A stretch of 64,000 nt of DNA from Diabrotica undecimpunctata (Eukaryota; Arthropoda; Insecta; Coleoptera; Chrysomelidae): assembly GCF_040954645.1 (NCBI RefSeq), contig NC_092803.1:59913984-59977983 (forward strand). Direction: 5' to 3'. This document shows positions 43,766-55,225 of the stretch, piece after piece. Numbering within the stretch: the first letter of the stretch is position 1; every line of letters begins with the position of its first letter. The notes below the pieces were generated by a model. It did not search any database. It saw only the letters and a list, made by a program, of their open reading frames with translations, and was not told where the DNA came from. Position numbers and translations under genes: made by a program.

Positions 43766-44465
43766 GTAATACATTTTTTGTCTAGTTTCACCCACATAGC
43801 CTTCGCTTAAGATCTATAATTGTATAACTAGCATTTCTGCAAGTGATATTTATACTTTCATGGAATAAATAATAAAACATTTTTTAAGTACATTAAGCCT
43901 TTCTACTATCTGATGAGATCCAGAGATTCAAATAAATTCAAACAGATCATTTTATGGCCAAAGCACTAACTTTTAGAGAGAAATGTCGGAAATTATATGG
44001 TTTATAGATACTAATTACGCCTATCTTTATAAAATAGATTACAGAGAGTACAAGATTTGAAAAGCATGTTTTGTTTAAGCATTTTAGAGGTGGCAGCTGT
44101 GATTTTGGTAAAGAGTTTGCCTTTATTAAATCTTCTGTGCTGAAATATTTGTGCTGATCTTAACCTCTAGGCTCTCCAATAATTCAGTCCTCATTTCTTA
44201 CAGCCTTATTTAGCCACTGTGTGAATTGATTCTCTGCATGATCCAGTATTTTTCGAAGCTTAGATTTTTATTCATGCTTGGTAGTCTTTTGTTTAAAATG
44301 TTTACGTAGTTGTTATTAAATATCATTAATGTATTTTTTGCTTTTTGTACTATGACTTTCTTAGATTTTGATATACGAACTTTAAATTGTGTTTATACAA
44401 GCTAATAGTTAAACGCTGTAGGAGCAGGAATATACTCCTATAAACCAAAAATTTAGCGAAAGATT
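43766..44465. other. Unassigned A+T-rich stretch
   Basis: Nothing recognised. Confidence 0.5.
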
Positions 44466-44469
44466 ATCC

Positions 44470-45260
44470 TTCGCAATGTACACAGGGAAATAATAAGAGA
44501 GCATTTGAAAAAGAGCAGTTCTATATATTGTTTGACCCTCAAACGACACTGAAGTCACTAGCGTGTCAGTAAGTGAGAAGACTGGTGTAGGACTGCATCA
44601 AAGAACTTAATAAACTGAGACCAAGAAACAAGGTTAAGCTTGTCTGGGTACCAGGGCACCAGGATATTAAAGGCAACACAAAGAAGATCAACTTGGTAAA
44701 AAAGGATCGAAAAATTAAACGGACCAGCTGTGGATCATAAACAGACGGAGGTACCAAAAGCTGCAGTACGTAGAGTCGTAGAGGACTGGATACAATAAAG
44801 ACATGAGAGATATTCAGCAAAAGAATTTCGAAACAAGCACATGGAAATATCTTCATTGGTTGACCATGTACAATAAGAACAGAGAAACTACCCCATATAG
44901 GAACAAGCTGAGAACAGTAACAAGAATTTTGACCAAGCGTGCATCATTAACAGAATTCCTGAATAAAATAAACATTAGCAATAAAGACCTTAACTGCAGA
45001 CTCTGCAATAAGGAACCAGAAACTGCAAAACATGTTTTCTGCGATTTGGACAGTAAAAGACAAAAACTATACGGGCAACCAAGAGGAGATCCTAATATAT
45101 TTAGGACCCACCAAGCAAAAAACCTGTACAACCTTCTACAGGGTACAAAAATTCTAGAGTAGGTGAAAGAAACAACAACAATGGGCAGCAAATTCAATAA
45201 GCTTCCGTTTCAGTGATAGCGGAGATCTGATCTTTGAAGACTATGCTCTCCGATAGTTGG
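44470..45260 (+). pseudogene. LINE 3' end with RNase H and zinc-knuckle tail
   Basis: FDPQTTLKSLAC followed by a stop and ELNKLRPRNKVKLVWVPGHQ and DIKGN, the end of an RNase H domain (normally SDSQAALK and WVPGHxxxxGNExAD). It is followed by an open C-terminus (44803-45162) with CRLCNKEPETAKHVFCDL, a CxxC...HxxxC knuckle typical of I/R1/LOA-type LINEs. The RT domain upstream is missing. Several stops before 44803. Confidence 0.82.
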
Positions 45261-45755
45261 GCTGTTGGGTTGTTTAATCTTTTATTTAATATGAATCCCA
45301 CGACAGAAGTATAATTCATTTTATCTTCGCTTTAGTAGAAAATGTATGAATAAATGTAGCATTTATGGAATAAGCTGTTGCGTGATAAAAACGCAGTATT
45401 ATAACCTAAATTATAAAATATAAAATAAAAAAACACAACACTTAAATAACATTTTATTATTATTTTTATTTAACTAAACTTCGATGACCGATATACAAAA
45501 ATCATTAGGTATATAATCTGACAGTGAAAGATAAAACCACAGAGAAAGGTTGGACAAAGGGATTCTATCTCACCCAAGCTATTTCCTTTAGCTCTGGAAG
45601 ATCAGGGATTAAATATCTAACCAACGACTCTTTAGATATAAATAGGGATATAACATTGGACAATTAATAATAATATAGAAAAGGTCGAGTCGTATATATA
45701 TACTTAGAAACAATTGAATTAACAAAGCTTAACTTAAAGGCTGATTTAAATAGAA
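45261..45755. other. Unassigned, probable decayed upstream part of the Gypsy fragment
   Basis: Short plus-strand pieces without clear domains. Nothing certain. Confidence 0.35.
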
Positions 45756-45759
45756 GAAT

Positions 45760-46332
45760 GCAAGAATTATCAGGGAACATGCGCATTACTGCAAATAGAG
45801 CCACTACACTCCACAGCGAATCACCAGAAGACAATTGGAGCTTTAGAAAGTACTCATAAATATTTAAATGCGTATCTTAGGATACAACTGTCAAAATTCC
45901 TGACAATTTGGAGTATGTGGGTATAATATTATTTCTTTTTATACAACATCTCGGTACATTCAACAACAGGTTACACACCATTCGAACTAGTATTTGGAAA
46001 AATCCTGTAGACTGCCTACAAATTTACAGAACGAGATGGAGCCACTATACAACTTTGACGATTATCCTTTAGAGCCAAAATACAGAAAAGTCACAATAAT
46101 ATATAAACCAGAAGATAAGGTGTTAGTGAAGAACGAGTCGACTTCAAAACTAAACCCTTTGTTTCCAGGTCCATGTAAAGTTATTAAGTATAAAACACCT
46201 AATAATATTATAAATAAAAACAATAAACACGTAGTTATTTACAAAAAGTTAGTAAACTGTATACTGGTTAAAAAAAGGGAAAATGATAAGGATAAAATTG
46301 AGTGTGAAATGAAAAAGTGGTTAAGGGCATAG
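45760..46332 (+). pseudogene. Ty3/Gypsy integrase 3' end
   Basis: Stops interrupt EYLNAYLRIQLSKFLTIWSM, then, in shifted frames, VHSTTGYTPFELVFGKIL (the conserved STGxTPFxLVFG block after the catalytic Glu). The open C-terminal part is 45994-46332 (RLPTNLQNEMEPLYNFDDYP, IIYKPEDKVLVKNESTSKL, FPGPCKVIKY). The catalytic core itself is not preserved. A different family from the 7.9-9.2 kb copy. Confidence 0.82.
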
Positions 46333-46469
46333 AAGAAGTGAAAACGAACACTATTGGTTAGTACTAAGAATTTAAATTACGAATTTAACATTTGTAAAAT
46401 ATTTTTTCGTTCTCTCGAACAATTTCTTTGGGGAATATTAAGTAGGTAAGCTATTAGAGAGCTATGCAA

Positions 46470-46812
46470 CGGAGAATGTTAAACATTAAGCATAACGATC
46501 GCATATCCAATGAAGAAATAAGAAGCGAACAAAAGTAAGAGATGTCATTTAAAATATTGCCATGTTAAAATGGAACTGGGCAGGATACATAGGAAGAATG
46601 GCACACAGCCGTCGGACGATGCGAATTATTAAATAGCGACCAAGAGCAAAGAAGATAAGTAAGGGCAGACGTCAAATCAGATCGACTGATGACATCAAGC
46701 CAGTGACTGATCACAAATAGATGCAAAAAAAAGAATGAACTGATCCACCTAAGGAAGGCTTACGATAATTTGACGATGGATGGAATAGCTATTGATGCTG
46801 ATAATGATAACT
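46470..46812 (+). pseudogene. RTE-like C-terminal tail
   Basis: RAMQRRMLNIKHNDRISNEE, then in a shifted frame LKWNWAGYIGRMAHSRRTMR, ending ARKAYDNLTM-like with GATGCTGATAATGATAAC near 46794-46811 as remnant of the GAT tail. Confidence 0.75.
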
Positions 46813-47075
46813 TTAAAATTTTTTTTTGCTGTGGTATATTTTATCCAGGCTGTAAATTTATTAGTTAATTAAGGGTTATTTCCCTTTTGAATAATCTCAG
46901 TTGCCAATAAGTTGTCTTTGCAGTAGATAAATTTGTAGCTCTATAGTTGTAGTTAACTGCTTTAAAAATATACAAGATAAAAATAAATATTAGAATTGTT
47001 TAAGGTTTATTGGTATACTGTTTGTAATAAATAGATCGTAAAAATCTATACAAAAGAGTATACGCAAGCAAAACA
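46813..47075. other. Unassigned spacer
   Basis: A+T-rich, no feature seen. Confidence 0.45.
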
Positions 47076-47266
47076 ACATTTCCTCATATGAAATTTACTG
47101 GATTCTAATGAAAGCTCATAATTTTTTGACATCAGACACTTCAGATGTGAGAACTCACAGAGTCACAAGAGATGCGCTATCCACAACACTTAACTTTGCG
47201 TTGGAACAAGTTATTAGGAAAACTCCTATACAGGGTGTCCCATAATTAATTGGACATTAGCTAATG

Positions 47267-47510
47267 GATGATAGCTGGCATCTGATAAAAAAGATTCTAA
47301 CAGCGCAACCCGTGGGAATGAGAAGACGGGGTAGACCAAAGCTAAGGTGGATGGACGAGGTAACACAAGATGCCGAGAAGATCGGAGTCGGCAACTGGAA
47401 AATGCAAGCGAGGGACAGAATAGAATGGCGTAGAAAGCTTGAGAAGGTCGAGGCCCTCTAAGGGCTGTAGCACCAAGAATATGATGATGATGATGATGAT
47501 AGCTGACATC
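47267..47510 (+). mobile_element. Nested RTE-like tail with 16-bp target-site duplication
   Basis: GATGATAGCTGRCATC flanks the insert (47267-47282 and 47495-47510; one mismatch). The right arm of the host element carries the empty site. The insert encodes LIKKILTAQPVGMRRRGRPK, LRWMDEVTQDAEKIGVGNWK and RDRIEWRRKLEKVEAL, then a stop and a (GAT)n tail (47481-47500). A subfamily different from the 9.7-kb tail. Confidence 0.92.
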
Positions 47511-47599
47511 AAAATAAATTGTTTGAGCTCAAATTGCTTATGCAAAATGTTTATAGTTTTCGTTTTACAGGAGAATTCATTAATATTTTTTTATATTAT

Positions 47600-47805
47600 T
47601 TTTAGGGATAAAGTGTACATGTTAGCTAGCAGTACTGTAATGTATTAGAGCCTAAGGAATATTGCTGAATGTAACCGTAGATAAGTTATTTGTAATATTT
47701 GTATATAGAACTATCTTGCTTATTGATCAGAGTGAATGATCAGATAGCAATAATCATAAGATTCCTGTTGGAGTTTTATTAAATAAAAAAAAAATTTTAG
47801 GGATA
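47600..47805 (+). mobile_element. A-tailed retrocopy with 11-bp target-site duplication
   Basis: TTTTAGGGATA at 47600-47610 and 47795-47805, while the opposite arm has a single copy. The 184-bp insert ends in TTATTAAATAAAAAAAAAA, with an AATAAA-type signal and poly(A), so it was made by LINE-type retroposition. Source unknown: a SINE-like, LINE 3' UTR or mRNA-derived piece. No ORF. Confidence 0.88.
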
Positions 47806-48247
47806 TATTGAAAACTATTTAACAGACCTAAGTGAAATTTGGTATCTTGCTATTATTTAGTATGCTTAATATGAAAATGATATTAGTTTTACCATTGACA
47901 CTAGGTGGCGTCACCTACTAAAACATTGGTTCATTAATGTAGTCATAATTTTTTTGTCCAACCTGTATAAACATTCTAGGAAAAGACATAAAATATCATT
48001 TAATTCTACACAAAAAAGGTATTCTTGTTTCAAATAAAAAAAGACACACCGTTTTCGAAATAAACGTATTTTGTTAATGATGCATGTCTCTATTTATTTT
48101 TTTGCAAAATAAGTATGCTTTGAACTTAATGGCAACGTCAAGGCGTAACTACGAATTTATTTATTATTAGTTGTCAAAGTGCAGGGCGAGTGATTATTTG
48201 TCAAAGTGCTATTAAGTTTTTTATAAACCAGTTAAGATAAAGGTAAA

Positions 48248-49105
48248 ATGCCACGTCATAGTGAATTTTCTAATGTAGAAATGCGCGATATGATCTGGTT
48301 GTATGCTCAGGAAAATGTTTGTTCCCTTAAAGCAGCTCAACGCTATTTCGAACTTTATCCCAATAGAAGGCTACCAAACCATTAAACTATTACATCATTG
48401 TTTGACAGATTAGGCGAAACAGGGTCATTTCATCCCAAAAACATGAATGCTGGAAGACCAAGAGTAATTGATGCGGATATGGAGGATGAAATTGTTGTGC
48501 GTGTTGCAGAAGATCCAGACACCAGTACAAGGCTTGTTTCTGCGGCCACTGGTATAAGCAAATCTATGGTGTCAAAAATAATACGGACAGAAAATCTGGA
48601 TCCGTATCGTTTTACTCCAGTACAGAATCTTTTACCACAGGATTTTCCAGCAAGACTCCGATGAAGTCACATTTACTAGAGGAGGTGTGTTTCACTCACG
48701 CAATAGCCATACCTATGCGACAGAAACTCCTCATGCATTTTAAGAATATCATTTTTAACATCAGTTTTCCATAAATATTTGGTGTGGCATATTTGGGAAT
48801 TGTATTGTAGGACCATTCGAATTAACAACTAGGCTTGACGGAGTAACAAATCTAAATTTTAATTTTTTGAGAGAAGATAACTCTTTTAATAGACATACCC
48901 CTAAATTCACGACATAACTCTTGGTACAAGCATGATGGTGCATCACCACAATATAGCCTAGAAGTTAAAAATTATCTAGATGAAATTTATCCTCACAGGT
49001 GGATTGGTAGAGGTAGTATGGCCAGCACGCAGTCCCAAACTAAATCCCCTAGACTTTCACTTGTGGGGCTAACTAAAGTCACTTGTTTATAAAAAAAATA
49101 AATAA
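48248..49105 (+). pseudogene. DDE_3-type transposase with DUF4817-like N-terminus, broken
   Basis: ATG at 48248: MPRHSEFSNVEMRDMIWLYA, a helix-turn-helix start of the DUF4817 type. TAA follows at 48383, then LGETGSFHPK, RPRVIDADMEDEIVVRVAED, STRLVSAATGISKSMVSKII and LLPQDFPARLR to a stop at 48662-48664. The DDE part is fragmentary: FTRGGVFHSRNSHTYATETP-like, HKYLVWHIWELYCRTIRI, then ARSPKLNPLDFHLWG (49030-49070) with third-position context preserved. Multiple shifts. Confidence 0.85.
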
Positions 49106-49657
49106 CCGTCAAGAGTTAAGTCGACTTTACACTACATGATTTATCATGTGATTTGTTATATGATTTGGTCATAAGTGAAATTTACATATTTATACTGTGT
49201 GATTTGTCATATGATTTTCTCATAAGCACTGTCATGCGGCTCGTCATAGCTTATCACAGGAGAATAGGACGGTACCTATTCCGCATGATAAAATCATATG
49301 ATTTTCGGTAATAATACGGGTAACACCAACATATTTAATTATCGCGCCTTATTCTTATGTCAATTTAGCAACATTCCCTTACCGAGAGACATTCTTTATT
49401 TATTTATTTATTTATTTATTGTTTGTTGCATTGATATTGAACCTATTATCTGATGTGTGCTACTGAGTCGTATTTTTCTTTTATTATTTATTTAGTTTAT
49501 TTTATTCTTAGTTTAGTGTTTTATAGTCTTCTTAGTAATAATTTTGGTTTAGTTTCTTTATTAATTATTTTTATTTTGGTATATTATCAACACTAAATTT
49601 GATACACCCTGTCCACGATTTCATCGTAAGAGCCATCTGCAAGCCCAAAGGCGTCTG
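49106..49657. repeat. Low-complexity interior with short direct repeats and a palindrome
   Basis: TGTGATTTGTYATATGATTT recurs at about 49147 and 49197. A perfect 16-bp palindrome AAAATCATATGATTTT lies at 49290-49305, and a (TTTA)n run at about 49398-49421. No gene. Possibly a small non-autonomous element inside the interior. Confidence 0.6.
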
Positions 49658-50940
49658 ATCTTTTTTGATTTGAAACAAGAATACCTATTTTGTGTAGAGT
49701 TGAATATTATTTTATGTTTTATTGCCTAGAATGTTTATACAGGGCGGACAAAAAAATTATGGCCACATTAATAAACAAATGTTATAGTAGGTGGCGTCAC
49801 CTAGTGTCAATGGTAAAACTAATATCATTTTTATATTAAACATACTAAATAATAGCAAGATACCAAATTTCACCTAAATCGGTTAAATAGTTTTCAATAC
49901 ATCCCTAAAAATAATATATAAAAACATTAATTAATCACCCTGTAGAACGAAAACTAGCAACATTTTGCCTTAGCAATTTGAGCTCAAGTGCTTTATTTTG
50001 ATGTCAGCTATCACCTATTAGCTAATGTCCAATTAATTATGGGACACCCATAAGATAGAGAAGGTACAAAGTTTACAAAAATTAAACAAGTAGTAGCTTA
50101 CGTTGATAATGTAGACATAATTAGTTGGACATTAAAATATCTAGAAAAGATTTATACACATTTTAAAGAAGCAGCACATACTATGGGTCTAGAAGTTAAT
50201 GTCTCATAGACAAAGTGCATGAAAACCACTCTAGAAAAAGTGCAAATGAAAGACACTTATATATCTTTGTAGACCGTTGCAAATATTTAGGATCAATAGT
50301 AGCAAGAATTTTACTGAGAAATAAATGCTTCTACAGCCTACAGAATAATATAAATTCAAAATCAGTATCTATTAACTCAAAAATAAAAATATACACAACA
50401 CAGTTATAAGACCCGTCGTATGCATCAGAAACATGTATTTTGACTAGTGAATAAGAGAAACAACTTCTTAGATGAGAAAGAAAAATTTTAAGTAAAATAC
50501 ATTTACCTATGCAGAAGAATGGCCTATAAAAATAAACCACGAAATAAATCGAATATTTAATAGACTGACAAAAGAAATATGAAGTAAACGACTGAGTTGG
50601 TTGGGAGACGTAGAAAGGATGGATGATAGGATAAATATAAAAACAGTACTTAAAAAAGAAATAAACCAGAAGAGACCGAGAGGTAGGCCCAGGAAAAAAT
50701 GGATTGATGTTATTAACCAGGATTTAAAAGAATCAGGAATACAAGAATGGAAAAACAAGTAAAGGAAAGAAAAATATGGTCAATATAGTAAAGGAAGCAA
50801 AATATATATGACACTGAAATGATCTTCTCAAAGAAGATAAACTAGGAAGTAACGATTTTAGATATAAAACGCTGGACATTTTGAGGAGTTATGCGTGTGG
50901 CCCTCGATGGGCTGTCATTGGTTACAGATAATGATGATGA

Positions 50941-52532
50941 CATAATTTTTTGTTGGATATAATAAGAGAAGAGGGCGTGGTAAAAAAATCTGAGAAGAAG
51001 AAGAGGACGGTAACTTGTATTACATGCTCAAAAGTATAGCAGACAAGAAGTTTTAAAAAAATAATTACTGAATATACCTAAATACCGAGTTATTTTATGT
51101 TTAAATACATATGTTATGTCAATAATTTATTAACAGAAAATCAAAAATTCAGCTACAATTTTGAAATTTTACCAAAAAACAATAAATAGGCAATTAAGTT
51201 TACTTAAAATATTGCAACATATTGTCAGAAACGTATACGTAAGGATCTACACATATATACATATACACCAGCTACACCGGAGGCAAGTGCATTTGGTGCA
51301 GCTATACGCTATATTTGGTGCAGCTGTAAGCTATGCGATGCCTTTCCTCGTGCTATACTTTAATATGTTTTCTTATTTATTTACATTTTTGCACCAAAAT
51401 GACCGTTAAGAAACTTTAGTCTTTAACAATATAACTGCAAGTAACGTTGGGACCCAATTATTTTGGCTTCGTCTAGCTCAGTCTCTCAGGTGTATGTACG
51501 TTCTATCTTAGATGCAAACCAAAACAAAGAGAAATGACAGGGACTAATAAAAGATGATATTAGCTAATCATATTTATTATACATTAAATATGAATTTTAA
51601 TATTAATAAAAAAAGAAGCAAATCTTACCTAAAAGCTATACTAAATGTAAAAATAATACTTATGGCAAAATGTATGGTTGGCTTCATGTAATTGAATTAC
51701 TTGTTGGCTTCATTCAGTTGAAACAATTACTCGTTGGCTTCATACAATTCATTGTAGTGTTAAGTGCAGTTGTAGTTGAATGTAGATGGATGTAAGCTGA
51801 AGTAGTTTCAAGTCGGTGTTCAGTTCTCCATACCAGCAGCCATGTTACCGACTGCCAAGTTCCTCCCCAAAAGGGGATCAAAAAATTTTCAAATAACGCC
51901 AAACCACTAAAACAAGAAACCTTGTGTTAGTAACAACAATAATTTTAAAAATTTCCATGCCATGAAATTATGGAAAAAACAAATTTTTAAAAAAACGTAG
52001 TCGATGACAACGATAATTAAATAAAAATATTAATTATTAAAATAAATAAGTTAAATTTAATAAATAATTCTGTGTACATATAAAATTCATATGGTTAAAA
52101 AGAAACGAAGTTTGGAGAATATGTTATTTCAAAAGAATATTATAATGAATTATCTAAAAGACACTTATTATTGGGTAAATATTAAATATAAATAAATCAA
52201 CTTACTTCAAGATGAGATTAAAGAATAGAAATGGGTTTATGAACTAAAATACCACTTTAAATAGACAAGAGGTATACAACAAACATTGCCTTTCTATTAT
52301 AAGTGACACTAACATTCCATAACGAAAGTCACAATTGCCAACAGACAAAAAAGGTTTGTATCGACTCAAAGTAGATCATAGACATTTTATATATGTCTAT
52401 GGAATAGCTACAGGGTCTGAATATAAAGAACATCCAAAGAGTAAATGGTAACAAAACTAAAATAAAAGAAAATTGGGATTGAAGAATACAAGTTAAACAG
52501 AATATTTAGTTGGTGAAAGAGTTACGCGCTAA
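50941..52532. other. Unassigned stretch with small repeats
   Basis: GTTGGCTTCAT occurs three times with about 27-30-bp spacing (51676, 51703, 51733), and ATTTGGTGCAGCT twice (51292, 51312). No gene recognised; could be a regulatory or LTR segment of an unknown element. Confidence 0.4.
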
Positions 52533-52870
52533 CTATTTTTAGAAGAAAAATAGTAAAACACAACACACAGTTTATCGAAAATTGGAATATAATACTTATT
52601 TAAAGAAAAAAAGCAAACGTGTGACGTTTGTAACGTTACAAGTTATTCTAAAAACTGTTTTATTTGTTTGTTCAAGTTAGTGTTTACAAAAGCTGTATAG
52701 TGACGATCTTTAGCAAAAGTTTCCTTTTATTTCCGAGGTGAATGACAACCAAAAAACACTATTAGTTGATAGTACAAAAAGTAATTTATATAAAACCATA
52801 TGTACACACATTTGTAAAACAGACTACGAATATAATTTATTTCCGTAACTCTATTTTCATCTGTATTTCA
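52533..52870. repeat. Direct repeat R, left copy (338 bp)
   Basis: From CTATTTTTAGAAGAAAAATAG to CATCTGTATTTCA. A copy with roughly 4 percent differences lies at 53823-54162. Not coding, and no TG...CA LTR ends in the usual form. Confidence 0.92.
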
Positions 52871-53822
52871 ACATTAATGGAGAGAAGCTCAGCCATTTTA
52901 TATTTGCAGATGACATCATTCTTATAGCCGATTGTATGGATAATGCAATAATAATGTTTGAAAAATTATATCACGCTTTCTTGGAGGTTGGACTAAAGAT
53001 TAACCCTCTAATGCATACAACCGCCTTGAGACGGACTTTGATCAAAGTCATATTAATATGAACGGGCGAAATTCTGGTTGGAAATCATCATGGCTATGCA
53101 GACTCTGTTGATTGCCGCTCTATAAAGTTCTGCACTATTGCATTCAAACCATTCCCTTAAGTTCTTAAGCTAGGATATTCTTCGTTTTCTCAAATTTCGC
53201 TTTCCTCAGATTTTGCCTTGCATAATAAGTTGTAATAATGCGTATTTTTGCCCTTTCATCACATGTCCTAAGTACTCAAGTTTTCGTCTTTTGATAGTTA
53301 ATATTATTTCCGCCTCATTTCCTATCCTTTTAGTTACTTCCACGTTTGATATTCTTTGAATCCATGATATTCGTAAGATTCTTTTGTAACAACAAAATTC
53401 AAAGGCAGTAAACTTATTCAGATGGACTTGTTTTAGTGTCCACGCTTCCAAGCCATAAAGAAGAGTAGAGAACACGTAACATCGAAGCATTCTCAGGCGT
53501 ACGTCTACCTTTATATCCCGACAACAAAGAAACTTTTTAAGTTTAATGAATGATGCACGTGCTATTTCAATGCGTGTCCTAATTTCTTTGGTTTGGTCTA
53601 CATCTGATGTTATCCATGTTCCTAAGTATTTATAGTTATTAACACTCTCAATTGCAGTATCTTTAATAGTCAGTTGGATATTTGCATGTGCAGATTTAGT
53701 CATGATCATGCATTTAGTTTTCTTTCAATTTATCTTCAGTCCGTACTCATGACAGCGTTCATTAAGGCGTTGCATTATGTTTTGTAAATCGTTGTTGTTA
53801 TCCGTCATTATTACTGTATCGT
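52871..53822 (-). repeat. Duplicated segment copied from the 56.25-57.09 kb nest
   Basis: Corresponds to 56248-57089. It contains, in order, the FADDIILIADC piece of the outer RTE (plus), the PB2 left end (CCCTCTAATGCAT at 53009), and the RTE-A tail on the minus strand (53709-53206: TIKDTAIESVNNYKYLGTWI, LLYGLEAWTLKQVHLNKF, RILRISWIQRISNVEVTKRI). This copy keeps blocks deleted in the 56-kb copy, so it split off before those deletions. Confidence 0.92.
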
Positions 53823-54162
53823 CTACTTTTTAGAAGAAAAATAGTAAAACAGAACACAAAGTTTATTGAAAATTGGAATATAATACTTATTTAAAGAAAA
53901 AAAAGCAAACATATGACGTTTATAATGTTACAAGTTATTCTAAAAACTGTTTTATTTGTTTGTTCAAATTAGTGTTTACAAAAGCTGTATAGTGACGATC
54001 TTTAGCGAAAGTTTCCTTTTATATCCGAGGTGAATGACAAGCAAAAAACACTATTAGTTGATAGTACAAAAAGTAATTTATATAAAACCATATGTACACA
54101 CATTTGTAAAACAGACTACGAATATAATTTATTTCCGTAACTCTATTTTCATCTGTATTTCA
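53823..54162. repeat. Direct repeat R, right copy (340 bp)
   Basis: Matches 52533-52870 almost completely. After its end the sequence continues TTGAGTATATTTT, unlike the left copy, which runs into the duplicated segment. Confidence 0.92.
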
Positions 54163-54905
54163 TTGAGTATATTTTAATAAAAAGTTCATAATGATATCCA
54201 TACACTCTTTACATTGCTTAAAAAGTTTTTTAATTTGTTGTCGTAAATGCAGACCGTGAGCTTGTCGTAATTTCGAAATTAGTTTCTGTCAAACTAATAC
54301 ATTGATGCTAAAAATAGACGTCTAGCTTTATTTATATCTACGTTGTTTTGTTTGGTCTATTTGTATCGTTAATTTGCAACGGTATGAGTGGTTTTAGTGT
54401 TTAAATTTCTTTGTTTCGGTACAGCTGAACTCATGAAAATGTTAATAATAGATGATGCCTAGAATTAATTGATATATAATTTAGTACAAAATTAAAGCAT
54501 CCCATTGTACTTCTACTATTACTGATAACATACAGTTTTAATTCATATAATATACTATTGAAATAACTTATAATCTCATCTACCATTATTAAATATATTC
54601 GTTTATTAAAAGTTTTGGGTGTTATTGGTAGTTAAATCGTAAAAATTTGTTCAAAACTTAACTTATGTTGATCGTTAGTATGATTTCCAATTGGTCGAAG
54701 TTACAAATTGTACTATCTAGTACTAGGTGGGGCAAAAGTAACCACCCTATTGAAAATATAATAAAAAACATATAACTGAAATCTGGAAAACATATTTCTT
54801 AAGTCTTTTTCGTGCGGTTATAAGCCGTGATCGGTTTAATATGGTTGATGTTGCTGTTTTGTGTAATAATATGTATCGGGTTCAACCCAAAGTCTAGATA
54901 GACTG
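54163..54905. other. Unassigned A+T-rich stretch
   Basis: No gene or repeat recognised. Confidence 0.45.
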
Positions 54906-54909
54906 ATAA

Positions 54910-55225
54910 ATGATGAAATTTCCTAAAAAATCTTGCAAAGCAGTTATGGATTCCTGCTACAGAAATTCGTATGACCATTTCGAAAGTGGTTGCAAAACTT
55001 TATATACGTAGCTCTATAGAAATAGTTCTTGATCGGCACATAATCCAACCAGTTGTCACGGACGAGCCATCTCGTAATGTTTCTGCGCGTATTTTTGTAA
55101 TTTAAAGTTGCACTGTGTATCGATGATTTACCAAAGAAAAACGTAAAATACGAAAACTGTGTCACATATGCAGAAAACCGGTTTGTAATGAACACTGTAC
55201 CTATAAAAAAATGAATATTTGAAAC
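54910..55225 (+). pseudogene. piggyBac transposase C-terminal fragment PB4
   Basis: LPKNLAKQLWIPATEIRMTI fits the late helical region of piggyBac transposases. After a stop, KEKRKIRKLCHICRKPVCNE with EHC is the C-terminal cysteine-rich zinc module (CxxCxxxxCxxH). The catalytic domain is missing. Confidence 0.7.

Larger units (their letters stand above)
47231..50050 (+). mobile_element. TA-flanked DDE_3 element with ~390-bp inverted arms and two nested insertions
   Basis: TA at 47229-47230 and 50051-50052. The right arm is about 49658-50050 and the left arm 47231 to about 48044. The arms match at high identity as reverse complements starting GGGTGTCCCATAATTAATTGG. The left arm is longer because it holds two insertions absent from the right arm: 47283-47494 (RTE tail) and 47611-47794 (A-tailed retrocopy). 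The interior has a decayed transposase. Confidence 0.88.
47080..50940 (+). mobile_element. RTE-like LINE split by the DDE_3 element
   Basis: Left part 47080-47230 reads LTSDTSDVRTHRVTRDALST, TLNFALEQVIRKTPI. The right part from 50053 continues DREGTKFTKIKQVVAYVDNV (active site YVDN instead of YADD), DIISWTLKYLEKIYTHFKEA, HTMGLEVNVS. After several stops come RLSWLGDVERMDDRI and RPRGRPRKKWIDVINQDLKE, and a GATGATGAC end near 50930. The order and content either side of 47231-50050 fit one ORF interrupted by the insertion (one-base offset in frame). Confidence 0.85.

Noticed and set aside
52533..54162. LTR retrotransposon with 340-bp LTRs
   Set aside because: The internal part is a copy of the nearby nest, with no gag/pol, primer-binding site or canonical TG..CA ends seen; kept only as an open possibility.
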